This document shows, one piece after another, positions 44,381 through 52,307 of a stretch of DNA of 64,000 nucleotides. Below the pieces are notes generated by a model that searched no databases, had not been told where the DNA came from, and worked only from the letters and a program-made list of their open reading frames with translations. The DNA comes from Bacteroides caccae (GTDB lineage: Bacteria > Bacteroidota > Bacteroidia > Bacteroidales > Bacteroidaceae). Each line of letters starts with the position of its first letter. The first letter of the stretch is position 1. The stretch is taken from positions 3,472,001 to 3,536,000 of the forward strand of contig NZ_CP022412.2 in the NCBI RefSeq assembly GCF_002222615.2, given 5' to 3'. The position numbers and the translations under genes were made by a program.

Positions 44381-44456
44381 TTGCTTTAAGCACAGATTAC
44401 ACAGACTTTAGGTTTTATTAATCAGGAGACATAACTCCGTTAATCTGTTCCTAAAA

Positions 44457-44709
44457 TAAAAAAACGAGCTAATTCCTTCTATGGAACCACTCGTCTCGCA
44501 TCAGAAAAGCCTTTGGGGCTTTTCTTTTCATTACCTCTTTTTTCCTGAAAACTAATCTTCTTTTTACCTAAAAACGTATTACCTATCGTTGTCCTTTTAC
44601 CTTCTATTAAAACTTTTCCTATTGAACTAAAACTATTAATACCTTAAATTGTCAAATCTAATACCTTTAACCTTTTTCTTTTACCTTATAAACTAACAGT
44701 TTCTCAACT
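44457..44709 (-). ncRNA. Candidate ~250-nt small RNA with seven AGGUA repeats (minus strand)
   Basis: A perfect promoter (44716-44746) fires into sequence with no protein gene on the minus strand and stops at an intrinsic terminator. The terminator stem at 44464-44494 (ACGAG...CTCGT with inner TGGTTCC/GGAATTA) is followed by seven U. A second hairpin, AGAAAAGCC/GGCTTTTCT, lies at 44503-44525. The stretch between promoter and hairpins is purine-rich and repeats AGGUA. Its complement TACCT starts at 44532, 44565, 44580, 44598, 44640, 44662 and 44682. The pattern suggests repeated binding sites for a protein or for anti-SD-like pairing. I know of no named Bacteroides RNA that it matches. Confidence 0.65.
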
Positions 44710-44715
44710 GCACTG

Positions 44716-44746
44716 CAAAGGTACGAAATATTTTCGTGTACGCAAA
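44716..44746 (-). promoter_or_regulatory. Promoter of the AGGUA-repeat RNA
   Basis: On the minus strand TTTG (44743-44746), exactly 19 bp, then TACCTTTG (44716-44723). This is one of the best consensus matches in the window, placed just after the stop of the minus-strand regulator gene. Confidence 0.8.
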
Positions 44747-44776
44747 CGGTTTTGTGTTTTATAACACTTTCAGTAG

Positions 44777-45388
44777 TTACAAATCTTTCACATCACTAAG
44801 CGTAACCAGCTTATTTACAATAGCATAGATAGTCAGGCCAGCTGCACTGTGTATTTGCAATTTTTTGCTAATATTCCTCCGGTGAGTAATCACTGTATGA
44901 ATCGATAAAAACAATTTTTCCGCAATTTCTTTATTAGTCATACCTTTTACCACACAGATCACAATCTCTTTCTCCCGTTGGCTAAGTGCGTCCTGACTAT
45001 CCACTTCATCCTCTTCCGAAGACATATCCAACAAACCGGCAATTTTCTTGGAAAGAGTTTCCAGATCATCGAATATGGAGATCGACTCGTCATACTTACT
45101 TAGCAATGAAGCATCCACAAAAGAAGTGACCAATGCTATCAAACGTATCTTTTTGCCAGATACTTCTTCCCGGAACTTATTTACGTCAAAATAATCGCCA
45201 AAAGTCGGATTTACAATCAACATTTCAGGGCATTGTGTCCGCAAGCAATCATGCAAAGCCTCAGCAGAAAGTAACTCTATTGGCTGCACCTTTGCATTAG
45301 GAAGACGTTTCAATGCCGCAGTCAGTCCTCCACGAATAATCACAGAAGTTTCTGCAATGGCTATTCGAATAACTTCGTTATTTTTCAT
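44777..45388 (-). CDS. LuxR/NarL-type regulator with atypical receiver domain
   Basis: A 203-residue DNA-binding protein. The C-terminal half is a clear LuxR helix-turn-helix: ALSQREKEIVICVVKGMTNK, then EIAEKLFLSIHTVITHRRNI, then SKKL. The N-terminal half has the length and alternation of a receiver, but the phospho-acceptor strand reads EMLIVNPTFGDYF, with Asn where Asp is needed, and the acidic pair near residue 11 is absent (IAIAETSVI). It is probably not controlled by phosphorylation. It overlaps the 3' end of the hemerythrin-like gene by 11 nt, so that protein may provide its input. Confidence 0.85.
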   Translation of the reverse strand: MKNNEVIRIAIAETSVIIRGGLTAALKRLPNAKVQPIELLSAEALHDCLRTQCPEMLIVNPTFGDYFDVNKFREEVSGKKIRLIALVTSFVDASLLSKYDESISIFDDLETLSKKIAGLLDMSSEEDEVDSQDALSQREKEIVICVVKGMTNKEIAEKLFLSIHTVITHRRNISKKLQIHSAAGLTIYAIVNKLVTLSDVKDL

Positions 45389-46082
45389 TTTCTCTTATCC
45401 TCCTTTCCAACTTCAGAATGGCAGGAACAAAAATATAATCTTCAACCTTGCAATGGGATTCCAATCCCGCCTCACAAGCATAGATATCAAAAAGGGCTGC
45501 ATTCAGCAAATTTTCGTTCGCCTTGGCAGGGCAATATTTAATTATGATATTTTTCAGTTCTGTCAACTTCTCCCCTACTTGATCATGATGCTTAGAGAAC
45601 GTACTGATCTGGTAGTTTTTAGGAGCATCCCCTTTAATCAGTAAATCCACATACTTAAACACTGTTTTTTCTTCATAATCCATGTGCTTGCGCACCTCCT
45701 TTGTATATTCATCGAAGAATTTGAGAATAAGAAAAGCGACATCATCCTGAGAACAGTCTATCGCTTCAATCAGTTTACGACGAATAGCGGGAAGGGAGAA
45801 ATCAAGAAAATAAATATGCGCCTGACGCAGATAATCTATCAATCCTGGAATGGAAATTTCTCCGTCATCTCCATCCAACCGGGAAAAACCTTCAGCTATA
45901 AAGTTGACAACAATAAGAAAAGTCCGACAGTCTACTCCGTTAAGTTCACAAACTTCTTTGACCGTTTTATCACCAAATCCCAACGAAAGTCCGAAACGGC
46001 TCATCACTTGCAACAAAGAATAGTTATCACTGATAAGATCAATCATCTTATCGGTTGGTTTATATTTCTGTAAATTATCCAT
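45378..46082 (-). CDS. Hemerythrin-domain protein, RIC/ScdA-like
   Basis: A 234-residue cytoplasmic protein. The N-terminal ~70 residues (DLISDNYSLLQVMSRFGLSL, FGDKTVKEVCELNGVD) look like the DUF542/ScdA N-domain, though the FCCGG-type Cys pair is missing. A hemerythrin-like four-helix bundle follows with possible di-iron ligands: LRQAHIYFLDFSLPAIRRKL (~86), EVRKHMDYEEKTVFKYV (~132), FSKHHDQVGEKL (~162) and GLESHCKVEDYIFVPAIL (~210). RIC proteins repair iron-sulphur centres after oxidative or nitrosative stress. Paired with an unusual regulator, a sensor role is also plausible. Confidence 0.85.
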   Translation of the reverse strand: MDNLQKYKPTDKMIDLISDNYSLLQVMSRFGLSLGFGDKTVKEVCELNGVDCRTFLIVVNFIAEGFSRLDGDDGEISIPGLIDYLRQAHIYFLDFSLPAIRRKLIEAIDCSQDDVAFLILKFFDEYTKEVRKHMDYEEKTVFKYVDLLIKGDAPKNYQISTFSKHHDQVGEKLTELKNIIIKYCPAKANENLLNAALFDIYACEAGLESHCKVEDYIFVPAILKLERRIRENEK

Positions 46083-46108
46083 TTATGCCTATTTATATTT
46101 AGATACTG

Positions 46109-46139
46109 CAAAGAAACGGAATATTTCACGGAAATACAA
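46109..46139 (-). promoter_or_regulatory. Possible promoter for the hemerythrin/LuxR pair
   Basis: On the minus strand TTG (46137-46139), 20 bp, then TTTCTTTG (46109-46116). The -7 box has TT in place of TA, so the match is imperfect. Confidence 0.35.
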
Positions 46140-46213
46140 TCACCATTTATAGGTATTTCAATTAATTACGGATTACTAAATACTAATTATATGCTAGTAA
46201 TTTCTAACAGGAG

Positions 46214-46246
46214 TTTAGGCTGGCTACTCTTTTTTTAGTAATTTTG
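46214..46246 (+). promoter_or_regulatory. Promoter of the AICAR transformylase-like gene
   Basis: TTTA at 46214-46217, 21 bp, then TAATTTTG at 46239-46246; the ATG is 41 bp further. Confidence 0.5.
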
Positions 46247-46287
46247 TCGCTATTAAATTGTAATTAGTAATTTATAATTAAAGTGAT

Positions 46288-47463
46288 ATGGCAAACGAAC
46301 TCGAACTGAAATACGGCTGCAACCCTAACCAAAAGCCTGCCCGTATTTTCATGAAGGACGGCGAACTCCCCATTGAAGTACTGAACGGACGTCCCGGTTA
46401 TATTAATCTGTTGGATGCATTCAACAGTTGGCAGTTAGTGAAAGAGCTAAAAGAAGCTACCAGGCTACCGGCTGCCGCTTCCTTTAAGCATGTAAGTCCA
46501 GCCGGCGCTGCCGTTGCAGTGGAAATGAATGATACACTCAAAAAGATTTATTTTGTAGATGATGTGAAGTTGTCCCCATTAGCCACCGCCTATGCACGCG
46601 CACGTGGTGCCGACCGTATGTCGTCGTATGGAGATTTCATCGCATTGTCCGATACCTGTGACGAAGAAACCGCACGCCTTATTAATCGTGAAGTATCTGA
46701 CGGTGTGATTGCTCCGGATTATACTCCCGAAGCATTGGAAATTCTCAAAAACAAGAGAAAAGGTACATACAATGTAATCAAAATAGATCCGGCTTATCGT
46801 CCGGACTCTATTGAACACAAAGATGTTTTCGGCATAACCTTCGAACAGGGAAGAAACGAACTGAAAATTGACGAAAGTCTTTTGAAAGAAATGCCGACAC
46901 AGAATCAAGTAATTCCTGCCGATGCAAAACGTGATTTGATTATTGCTTTAATCACTTTAAAATATACGCAATCCAACTCTGTATGTTATGCTAAAGACGG
47001 ACAGGCTATCGGCATTGGCGCCGGACAGCAGTCACGTATTCATTGCACACGCCTCGCCGGAAATAAAGCAGACATCTGGTATCTACGCCAACATCCGAAA
47101 GTGATGAACCTGCCTTGGATTGAAAAAATCCGTCGTGCAGACCGTGACAATACGATTGATATATACATATCAGAAGATTATGATGATGTATTAGCAGACG
47201 GCATATGGCAACAGTTTTTCACTGAAAAACCGGAAGTACTGACTCGCGAAGAAAAACGTGCATGGTTGAACACAATGACAGGAGTATCTTTGGGATCAGA
47301 CGCTTTCTTCCCCTTTGGAGATAACATCGAACGAGCACATAAGAGCGGTGTCAGCTACATAGCACAGCCAGGTGGTTCTGTACGCGACGACCATGTTATC
47401 AGCACTTGCGACAAATATAATATGGCAATGGCATTTACAGGAATTCGTTTATTCCACCATTAA
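46288..47463 (+). CDS. Stand-alone AICAR transformylase-type protein (PurH C-domain only)
   Basis: A 391-residue protein matching only the formyltransferase part of PurH, which adds formyl from 10-formyl-THF to AICAR. It opens LELKYGCNPNQKPARIF, the usual start of that domain. The catalytic Lys-His pair is in AASFKHVSPAGAAVAVE near 72, TQSNSVCYAKDGQAIGIGAG near 235, SDAFFPFGDNIERAHKSGV near 340 and IAQPGGSVRDD near 362. The N-terminal IMP cyclohydrolase (MGS) domain of bifunctional PurH is wholly absent, with no trace upstream. It may partner a separate cyclohydrolase or be a second transformylase beside a normal PurH elsewhere. Confidence 0.88.
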   Translation: MANELELKYGCNPNQKPARIFMKDGELPIEVLNGRPGYINLLDAFNSWQLVKELKEATRLPAAASFKHVSPAGAAVAVEMNDTLKKIYFVDDVKLSPLATAYARARGADRMSSYGDFIALSDTCDEETARLINREVSDGVIAPDYTPEALEILKNKRKGTYNVIKIDPAYRPDSIEHKDVFGITFEQGRNELKIDESLLKEMPTQNQVIPADAKRDLIIALITLKYTQSNSVCYAKDGQAIGIGAGQQSRIHCTRLAGNKADIWYLRQHPKVMNLPWIEKIRRADRDNTIDIYISEDYDDVLADGIWQQFFTEKPEVLTREEKRAWLNTMTGVSLGSDAFFPFGDNIERAHKSGVSYIAQPGGSVRDDHVISTCDKYNMAMAFTGIRLFHH

Positions 47464-47480
47464 AAAACATAGTTAATAAA

Positions 47481-47510
47481 TAAGGGGCTGCCTCAAAAAG
47501 CAGCCCCTTA
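47481..47510. terminator. Bidirectional terminator between convergent genes
   Basis: TAAGGGGCTGC pairs perfectly with GCAGCCCCTTA (8-nt loop). It serves the transformylase gene on the plus strand and the LruC gene on the minus strand. Confidence 0.85.
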
Positions 47511-47535
47511 TTTATTAACTTATTACCAAAACAGA

Positions 47536-49578
47536 TTAATACAATTCACTTCCATCTACATTACCCGGAATAGTAGAGTCAAACCAAGATAAATCTGTCT
47601 TGTTTGTTACCCATTTATTGTAATTCTTATAAGCTTTTACCACTGATGATTTTTCTTTCGGATATCTCCATGCCGCTTCATCTGCAGAAGTTCGTGGAAA
47701 ATCCAATGCCCAACAATACATATCTTTCATTCGGAAATAAATACCTTTCGATACATCCGAACAATCTTTCCCGTTTCCCAACAAATTCATATCCATTTTT
47801 GATGTCGGAGCAAAATCCGTTAAATGAATCTCATGCGAACGCTTATTGACAAATATAAACGGATTAAACTTCATCATAGAAACATTGCTAGTTACTGCTT
47901 TTAATGGGATAGTCACAACCAACTCTTCTGCCGAAACAAAAGAAGAGCCTTTTTCTGTATTGATAAAACCTGTTTCACCACCAGCAAAAGGTTTACTTAT
48001 ATCTTCCCAAATAATGAAAGTAGCGTTTGAGTCTCCACTTTCTAAAATAGCTCCCTCTACTTCTGCTACATCAATATCATTCGAAGCCAACGGTAGTTCT
48101 ATCCCAAAACCAATTTTTGTATAACTTGCCGCACCCTTAGCAATCGGTCTAAACCGCATTTGGATACCGTTAATTTTATTATCCACATTTTTATAGACAC
48201 TATATGTATAGTTCACTACAAAGTCATTTAAATCATAATCACCGGGATTAGGCCATTGATCTTCGAAAGCTAACGTACCATGAATTGATTCAGCCACAGT
48301 CACATCTTCATCAACTGGAATATCTTCACCCGGCTTAATAGCTTTTTCAGGAGTAGCCGTTACCTTTACCATTACATCATTGAAATCATAATCAGCCTTC
48401 CTGTCTCCAAAAGGACGGATATCAAAACCTGTCACACAACAATTATAGCCGTCCAATTCACGAGTTACTGCTTGAGTTTTGCCCCATGTATTCAATTCTG
48501 GAGTAGAGTAATACATTCCATTCACATCCCCATTAACGGCAGGACTCATCGTATTCTTAAAACTATATGCAAGTTTATCTGTTATAGCAGTACCGTCTTT
48601 TTTAAATCCGGCACGCGCAACGGCAAACCCGATTCGTGTACCATTTGGAAAAACCTTACTATATTTTGAGCCATCCCAATAAAGCAACTGAACTTTTAAG
48701 CCTGACGGACATTGCAACTGATTTGTGTTAGGCAGTAACATAGTCATGTGAAGTTTATAAACATCACTTTTTAAATCTCCCTCTTTATAATTATAATACA
48801 GCAATGAATTATAAACAGTTTGATTATCCACACAGAAACCACCGTCTCCAACATAAGTCACCCAAACCTGAGCTCCGTCCTCATCAACAATTCTCAAATC
48901 AGAATTCTTTGATAAATCCGCTATCTGAACATTCTTTTTTTCCGGATACCAACTATCAATCTTATTAATCAATGCCGGAGAAAGTTGTTCTTTTGACACC
49001 AACGAGCAACCTCCCTGAACAGGTATACCATTCTCATTCACTTCGTCATTTTTATAAGGAATAAATAATTGATAAAGGCCGCTGATTGGACCAAAAATCT
49101 GTGGAATTTCATCTGCAGCAGCACGAGTCACAGTAGCAGCCTGCGGGAAAGCAACTCCACGAAAATTTAATGAGCTAACATTCCGTACATCCACTTCCTG
49201 CACCTGCCCATATCCTGCAGTAAGTGGAGCAACAAAGACTTTAGAAAGATTATTGGCGACGACTACATCCGCATTCAATTTACCGGAAGCATCTGTATAT
49301 CCAACAAAAATAGGTTCGACAGAGATAATTCCTTCTCCCGTGTAAGGTTGACTTGCAAATATCCCCATTTTTACACCTTTCTGTGTTTTTCCTTCTCCGT
49401 CAGTAGCAGTAATAGATATGCTCCTCTCTGTTTTTAGAGAAAAATCTGTAGATAAACCAAGTTCTGCATTTTCCAGATCTTCCTCATTCTGAGTAGATAA
49501 GTTTTTTTCTTCTATACATGAAGCGAAAATCAGACTGATGATTCCAAAAGAAAAATACTTTAAATTTCTCATATTCAT
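47536..49578 (-). CDS. LruC-domain lipoprotein without beta-helix (paralogue 3)
   Basis: A 680-residue lipoprotein. FSFGIISLIFASC is the lipobox, followed by IEEKNLSTQNEEDLENAELG; the acidic run could act as a surface-export signal as in other Bacteroides lipoproteins. The N-domain has a carboxypeptidase-regulatory-like segment (SISITATDGEGKTQKGVKMG). Unlike the other two paralogues it lacks the beta-helix-like middle but has two Asp/Asn motifs: RKADYDFNDVMVKV near 395 and FEDQWPNPGDYDLNDFVVNY near 437, both in the LruC/DUF4842 region. Function unknown. It has its own promoter and shares a terminator with the convergent transformylase gene. Confidence 0.85.
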   Translation of the reverse strand: MNMRNLKYFSFGIISLIFASCIEEKNLSTQNEEDLENAELGLSTDFSLKTERSISITATDGEGKTQKGVKMGIFASQPYTGEGIISVEPIFVGYTDASGKLNADVVVANNLSKVFVAPLTAGYGQVQEVDVRNVSSLNFRGVAFPQAATVTRAAADEIPQIFGPISGLYQLFIPYKNDEVNENGIPVQGGCSLVSKEQLSPALINKIDSWYPEKKNVQIADLSKNSDLRIVDEDGAQVWVTYVGDGGFCVDNQTVYNSLLYYNYKEGDLKSDVYKLHMTMLLPNTNQLQCPSGLKVQLLYWDGSKYSKVFPNGTRIGFAVARAGFKKDGTAITDKLAYSFKNTMSPAVNGDVNGMYYSTPELNTWGKTQAVTRELDGYNCCVTGFDIRPFGDRKADYDFNDVMVKVTATPEKAIKPGEDIPVDEDVTVAESIHGTLAFEDQWPNPGDYDLNDFVVNYTYSVYKNVDNKINGIQMRFRPIAKGAASYTKIGFGIELPLASNDIDVAEVEGAILESGDSNATFIIWEDISKPFAGGETGFINTEKGSSFVSAEELVVTIPLKAVTSNVSMMKFNPFIFVNKRSHEIHLTDFAPTSKMDMNLLGNGKDCSDVSKGIYFRMKDMYCWALDFPRTSADEAAWRYPKEKSSVVKAYKNYNKWVTNKTDLSWFDSTIPGNVDGSELY

Positions 49579-49600
49579 ATAATGTTTGTTTTGATCGACC

Positions 49601-49632
49601 CAAAGATAGCTATTTTAAATAAAAGTATCAAA
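49601..49632 (-). promoter_or_regulatory. Promoter of LruC paralogue 3
   Basis: On the minus strand TTTG (49629-49632), 20 bp, then TATCTTTG (49601-49608), 22 bp before the ATG: full consensus. Confidence 0.75.
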
Positions 49633-49719
49633 AAACATAGTTATTTTATCCCCACTTATGATGAGAATGAGACTATTATTCCATTATTAATAGGGATTTT
49701 CTATTTCTACAAGGTACCC

Positions 49720-49727
49720 TATCTTTG
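49720..49727 (+). promoter_or_regulatory. Bacteroides -7 box (TATCTTTG) for the flavodoxin gene
   Basis: TATCTTTG, 27 bp before the ATG at 49755. TTTT rather than TTTG lies near 49697-49700. The box overlaps an upstream in-frame start at 49725, which it excludes. Confidence 0.6.
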
Positions 49728-49754
49728 CAGCATCACATTAAAAAAATATCAAAG

Positions 49755-50261
49755 ATGAATAAAATTGGAGTATTTTATGGTTCCACAACCGGAACAACCG
49801 AAGACGTCGCCCGTCGAATTGCAGAGAAACTAAATGTTCCTTCCGCACATATTTTTGAAGTATCTAAACTTACAGAGGCTTTAGTCAATGAGTATGATGT
49901 ACTTGTGCTAGGCAGCTCTACTTGGGGAGCCGGCGAACTGCAAGACGATTGGTATGACGGAGTAAATGTTTTAAAGAAATGCGATTTGTCTCATAAATAT
50001 GTAGCCTTGTTCGGTTGCGGTGATTCCGACTCATATAGCGATACATTCTGCGATGCCATCGGGATTATTTATGAAGACCTGAAAGACGCGCATTGCAAAT
50101 TCTGCGGAGCAGTAGATACGGCCGGATACACATTCGATTCTTCCATAGCGGTCGTAGACGGCAAATTTATCGGACTTCCAATTGATGAAGTCAACGAAGA
50201 CAATCAGACAGAGGAACGTATCAGTGCGTGGGCTGAACAAGTAAAACAAGAAATAAGCTAA
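49755..50261 (+). CDS. fldA: Long-chain flavodoxin
   Basis: A 168-residue FMN electron carrier that can replace ferredoxin under iron limitation. The phosphate loop is IGVFYGSTTGTTEDVARRIA at the start. SSTWGAGELQDDWYDG near 57 and FGCGDSDSYSDTFCDAIGII near 88 are the isoalloxazine loops, and the length with the extra loop (GAVDTAGYTFDSS) marks the long-chain class. The start at 49755 (MNKIGVFYG) is set by the promoter box upstream. A DUF2023 gene follows after 32 nt. Confidence 0.94.
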   Translation: MNKIGVFYGSTTGTTEDVARRIAEKLNVPSAHIFEVSKLTEALVNEYDVLVLGSSTWGAGELQDDWYDGVNVLKKCDLSHKYVALFGCGDSDSYSDTFCDAIGIIYEDLKDAHCKFCGAVDTAGYTFDSSIAVVDGKFIGLPIDEVNEDNQTEERISAWAEQVKQEIS

Positions 50262-50293
50262 CCTTCACCTTAATATAAACAATTGTTTGCATC

Positions 50294-50656
50294 ATGGCTA
50301 CCAAAAGAATCATTCCCGGTGAAATCCGGATTTTCCTCAATCATATTTATGAGTTTAAGAAAGGTATACGTAACATGGTACTTTATACAATGAGTAAAGA
50401 ACATGAAGACTTTGCCGTGCGCCGGTTGAAGAACCAAAACATCAGCTATATGATACAGGAGATAGGTACTAATAAAATCAACCTGTTTTTTGGTAAACCC
50501 GAATGTATGGAAGCTATGCGACATATTATCACTCGTCCTTTAAATCAATTGACAGCTGAAGAAGATTTCATTTTAGGAACAATGCTGGGATATGATCTTT
50601 GCCAGCAATGCAAACGCTATTGCAACAAAAAAAGAGGTATTAAGATTGCTGTTTAA
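50294..50656 (+). CDS. DUF2023-family protein
   Basis: A 120-residue soluble protein of unknown function. IFLNHIYEFKKGIRNMVLYT, then HEDFAVRRLKNQNISYMIQE and NKINLFFGKPECMEAM are characteristic. The C-terminal ends with a cysteine cluster (LCQQCKRYCNKK) that could bind a metal or take part in redox chemistry. It follows the flavodoxin gene by 32 nt in the same operon, a pairing typical of this family, so it probably assists flavodoxin-linked electron transfer or iron response. That role is inferred from context only. Confidence 0.8.
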   Translation: MATKRIIPGEIRIFLNHIYEFKKGIRNMVLYTMSKEHEDFAVRRLKNQNISYMIQEIGTNKINLFFGKPECMEAMRHIITRPLNQLTAEEDFILGTMLGYDLCQQCKRYCNKKRGIKIAV

Positions 50657-50691
50657 AAGATAACTTTGGCCTTGTAAGCTTTGTTTGTATG

Positions 50692-50796
50692 TAGTTTGTA
50701 CCGAGCAGAATCGTTTCTAAAAAGACAGATAATCGGAGAAACGTTTTCCAATGGGAACTTGTTATACCAAGAAACGATTCGCTCAACAACAAACTA
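50692..50796. repeat. 105-bp imperfect inverted-repeat structure
   Basis: The left arm 50692-50718 (TAGTTTGT...GAGC...GAATCGTTTCT) and right arm 50770-50796 (AGAAACGATTCGCTC...ACAAACTA) are complementary over about 23 of 27 positions. The outer 8 bp (TAGTTTGT/ACAAACTA) and inner 11 bp match perfectly. It lies 35 bp after the DUF2023 stop. It may be a hairpin in the mRNA tail or a small miniature element. No target duplication is seen. Confidence 0.5.
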
Positions 50797-50898
50797 ACAA
50801 TAAGCAACGTTATGACTCAACAGCAAGAACAATTCAAAGCCTATTATACTCCAAGGCGAGAACTTTTTACCTTGTTGAGTGACAAATTGCCATTCTGA

Positions 50899-51312
50899 GA
50901 ATATCAGCAGGCTTCACAATCTTTCTCTCTAGAGGCAGGGAGTATTCTTCATCTCATCTCTAAAGACAAAACTGCCTGACTGTTCCATTAAACTAACGGG
51001 AGTAAGTAAAATGGCAATCTCTTGCCTGACTGCAGATGTTCATGAGGATAAAACATAAACTAATACTATCAGCAGAGAGGTACTTAATTTTTTGAACATA
51101 AAGGCTAACTATTCATGGGTTAATGTCTTGTTTTAATTGACTATCTATATAATACAACTAAAACATCCAAACTACTAAAAGGAGAAAGAAAGATTATAGT
51201 GATTTATTAGATTCCATGTCCTCTCACATATCAAATTATGATAATAAAAAGAACAATATGAGGGTCAGTATTATAAAATAATATATATTCGCTTCATAAA
51301 CATAGTAATTAT
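50899..51312. other. Gap before the cation-efflux gene, no gene recognised
   Basis: About 410 bp with only very short frames. ATTGCCATT (50887-50895) and AATGGCAAT (51011-51019) are complementary, and GCCTGACTG occurs twice. The sequence could be a decayed gene, but no product can be recognised. Near 51287 TATATTCG is a possible weak -7 box for the next gene. Confidence 0.4.
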
Positions 51313-52248
51313 ATGTCACGAGAGAAAATATTAATCAGAACTTCCTGGGTAAGTACAATTGGCAACGCCATACTTTCCGCATCAAAAATCATTATCGGAT
51401 TATTTGTAGGTAGTTTGGCTGTACTCGGTGACGGTATTGATTCGGCAACCGATGTAATCATCTCTATCGTAATGATTTTCACTGCACGCATCATGAACCG
51501 CCCACCTTCAAAAAAGTATGTATTCGGCTATGAGAAGGCGGAAGGAATCGCAACCAAAATCCTGTCGCTCGTAATATTTTATGCCGGTATGCAAATGTTG
51601 TTATCCTCCGTTGCCAACATCTTTTCGGATGCAACGAAAGAGGTTCCCTCGGCTATTGCGATATATGTTACTGTATTCTCTATCATTGGAAAGCTCTTGT
51701 TGGCCCATTATCAGTATAAACAAGGAAAAAGAATTGATAGCTCCATGCTGACAGCAAATGCGATCAATATGCGTAATGACGTTATTATCTCATCCGGAGT
51801 TTTGGTAGGACTGGTCTTTACCTTTATATTCAAACTACCGATACTCGATTCAATCACAGGATTAATAATCAGTCTCTTTATTATAAAATCGTCTGTCAGT
51901 ATCTTTATTGATTCTAACGTCGAACTAATGGACGGTGTTAAAGATGTGAATGTATATAACAAGATCTTTGAAGCCGTAGAGGAAGTCCCCGGCGCAAGCA
52001 ACCCGCACCGTGTAAGGTCAAGAATGATAGGGAATCTTTATATGATTACCCTCGATATAGAGGTTAATCCACAAATTACCATCACACAAGCCCATGAGAT
52101 TGCAGAATCGGTGGAAAAAAGCATAAAAAGTTCCATAGATAACGTTTATGACATTCTTGTACACGTAGAACCTGCCGGTGAATGCCAGACAAATGAAAAA
52201 TTCGGAATAGATAAAGATATGGTCGAAAAAACAATAAATAAACCATAA
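51313..52248 (+). CDS. Cation diffusion facilitator family transporter
   Basis: A 311-residue inner-membrane metal/proton antiporter. Six helices occupy ~10-215, and a cytoplasmic ferredoxin-like domain follows (VYNKIFEAVEEVPGASNPHR, ITLDIEVNPQITITQAHEIA). Metal-site residues are in helix 2, LGDGIDSATDVIISI (DxxxD), and helix 5, ANAINMRNDVIISSG (NxxxD). This pairing differs from the HxxxD of zinc transporters and is nearer the manganese/iron-type sites. The C-terminal ECQTNEKFG segment carries a Cys. It appears monocistronic. Substrate uncertain. Confidence 0.88.
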   Translation: MSREKILIRTSWVSTIGNAILSASKIIIGLFVGSLAVLGDGIDSATDVIISIVMIFTARIMNRPPSKKYVFGYEKAEGIATKILSLVIFYAGMQMLLSSVANIFSDATKEVPSAIAIYVTVFSIIGKLLLAHYQYKQGKRIDSSMLTANAINMRNDVIISSGVLVGLVFTFIFKLPILDSITGLIISLFIIKSSVSIFIDSNVELMDGVKDVNVYNKIFEAVEEVPGASNPHRVRSRMIGNLYMITLDIEVNPQITITQAHEIAESVEKSIKSSIDNVYDILVHVEPAGECQTNEKFGIDKDMVEKTINKP

Positions 52249-52269
52249 TTAATAGATATAATTGACCTT

Positions 52270-52285
52270 TGTCACATATGTTACA
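52270..52285. promoter_or_regulatory. Crp/Fnr-type operator upstream of the YecH-like gene
   Basis: TGTCACATATGTTACA is a 16-bp palindrome with one mismatched symmetric pair (TGTNACATATGTNACA). It centres about 44 bp upstream of the expected transcription start, the position of a class II activator site. The shape suits Crp/Fnr-family regulators; which one cannot be told. Confidence 0.5.
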
Positions 52286-52307
52286 GTTTTAATCTATATG
52301 CCCGTAT

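Noticed and set aside
49725..49754. Upstream in-frame start for the flavodoxin gene.
   Set aside because: It falls in the -7 promoter box; the protein family starts at the ATG at 49755.
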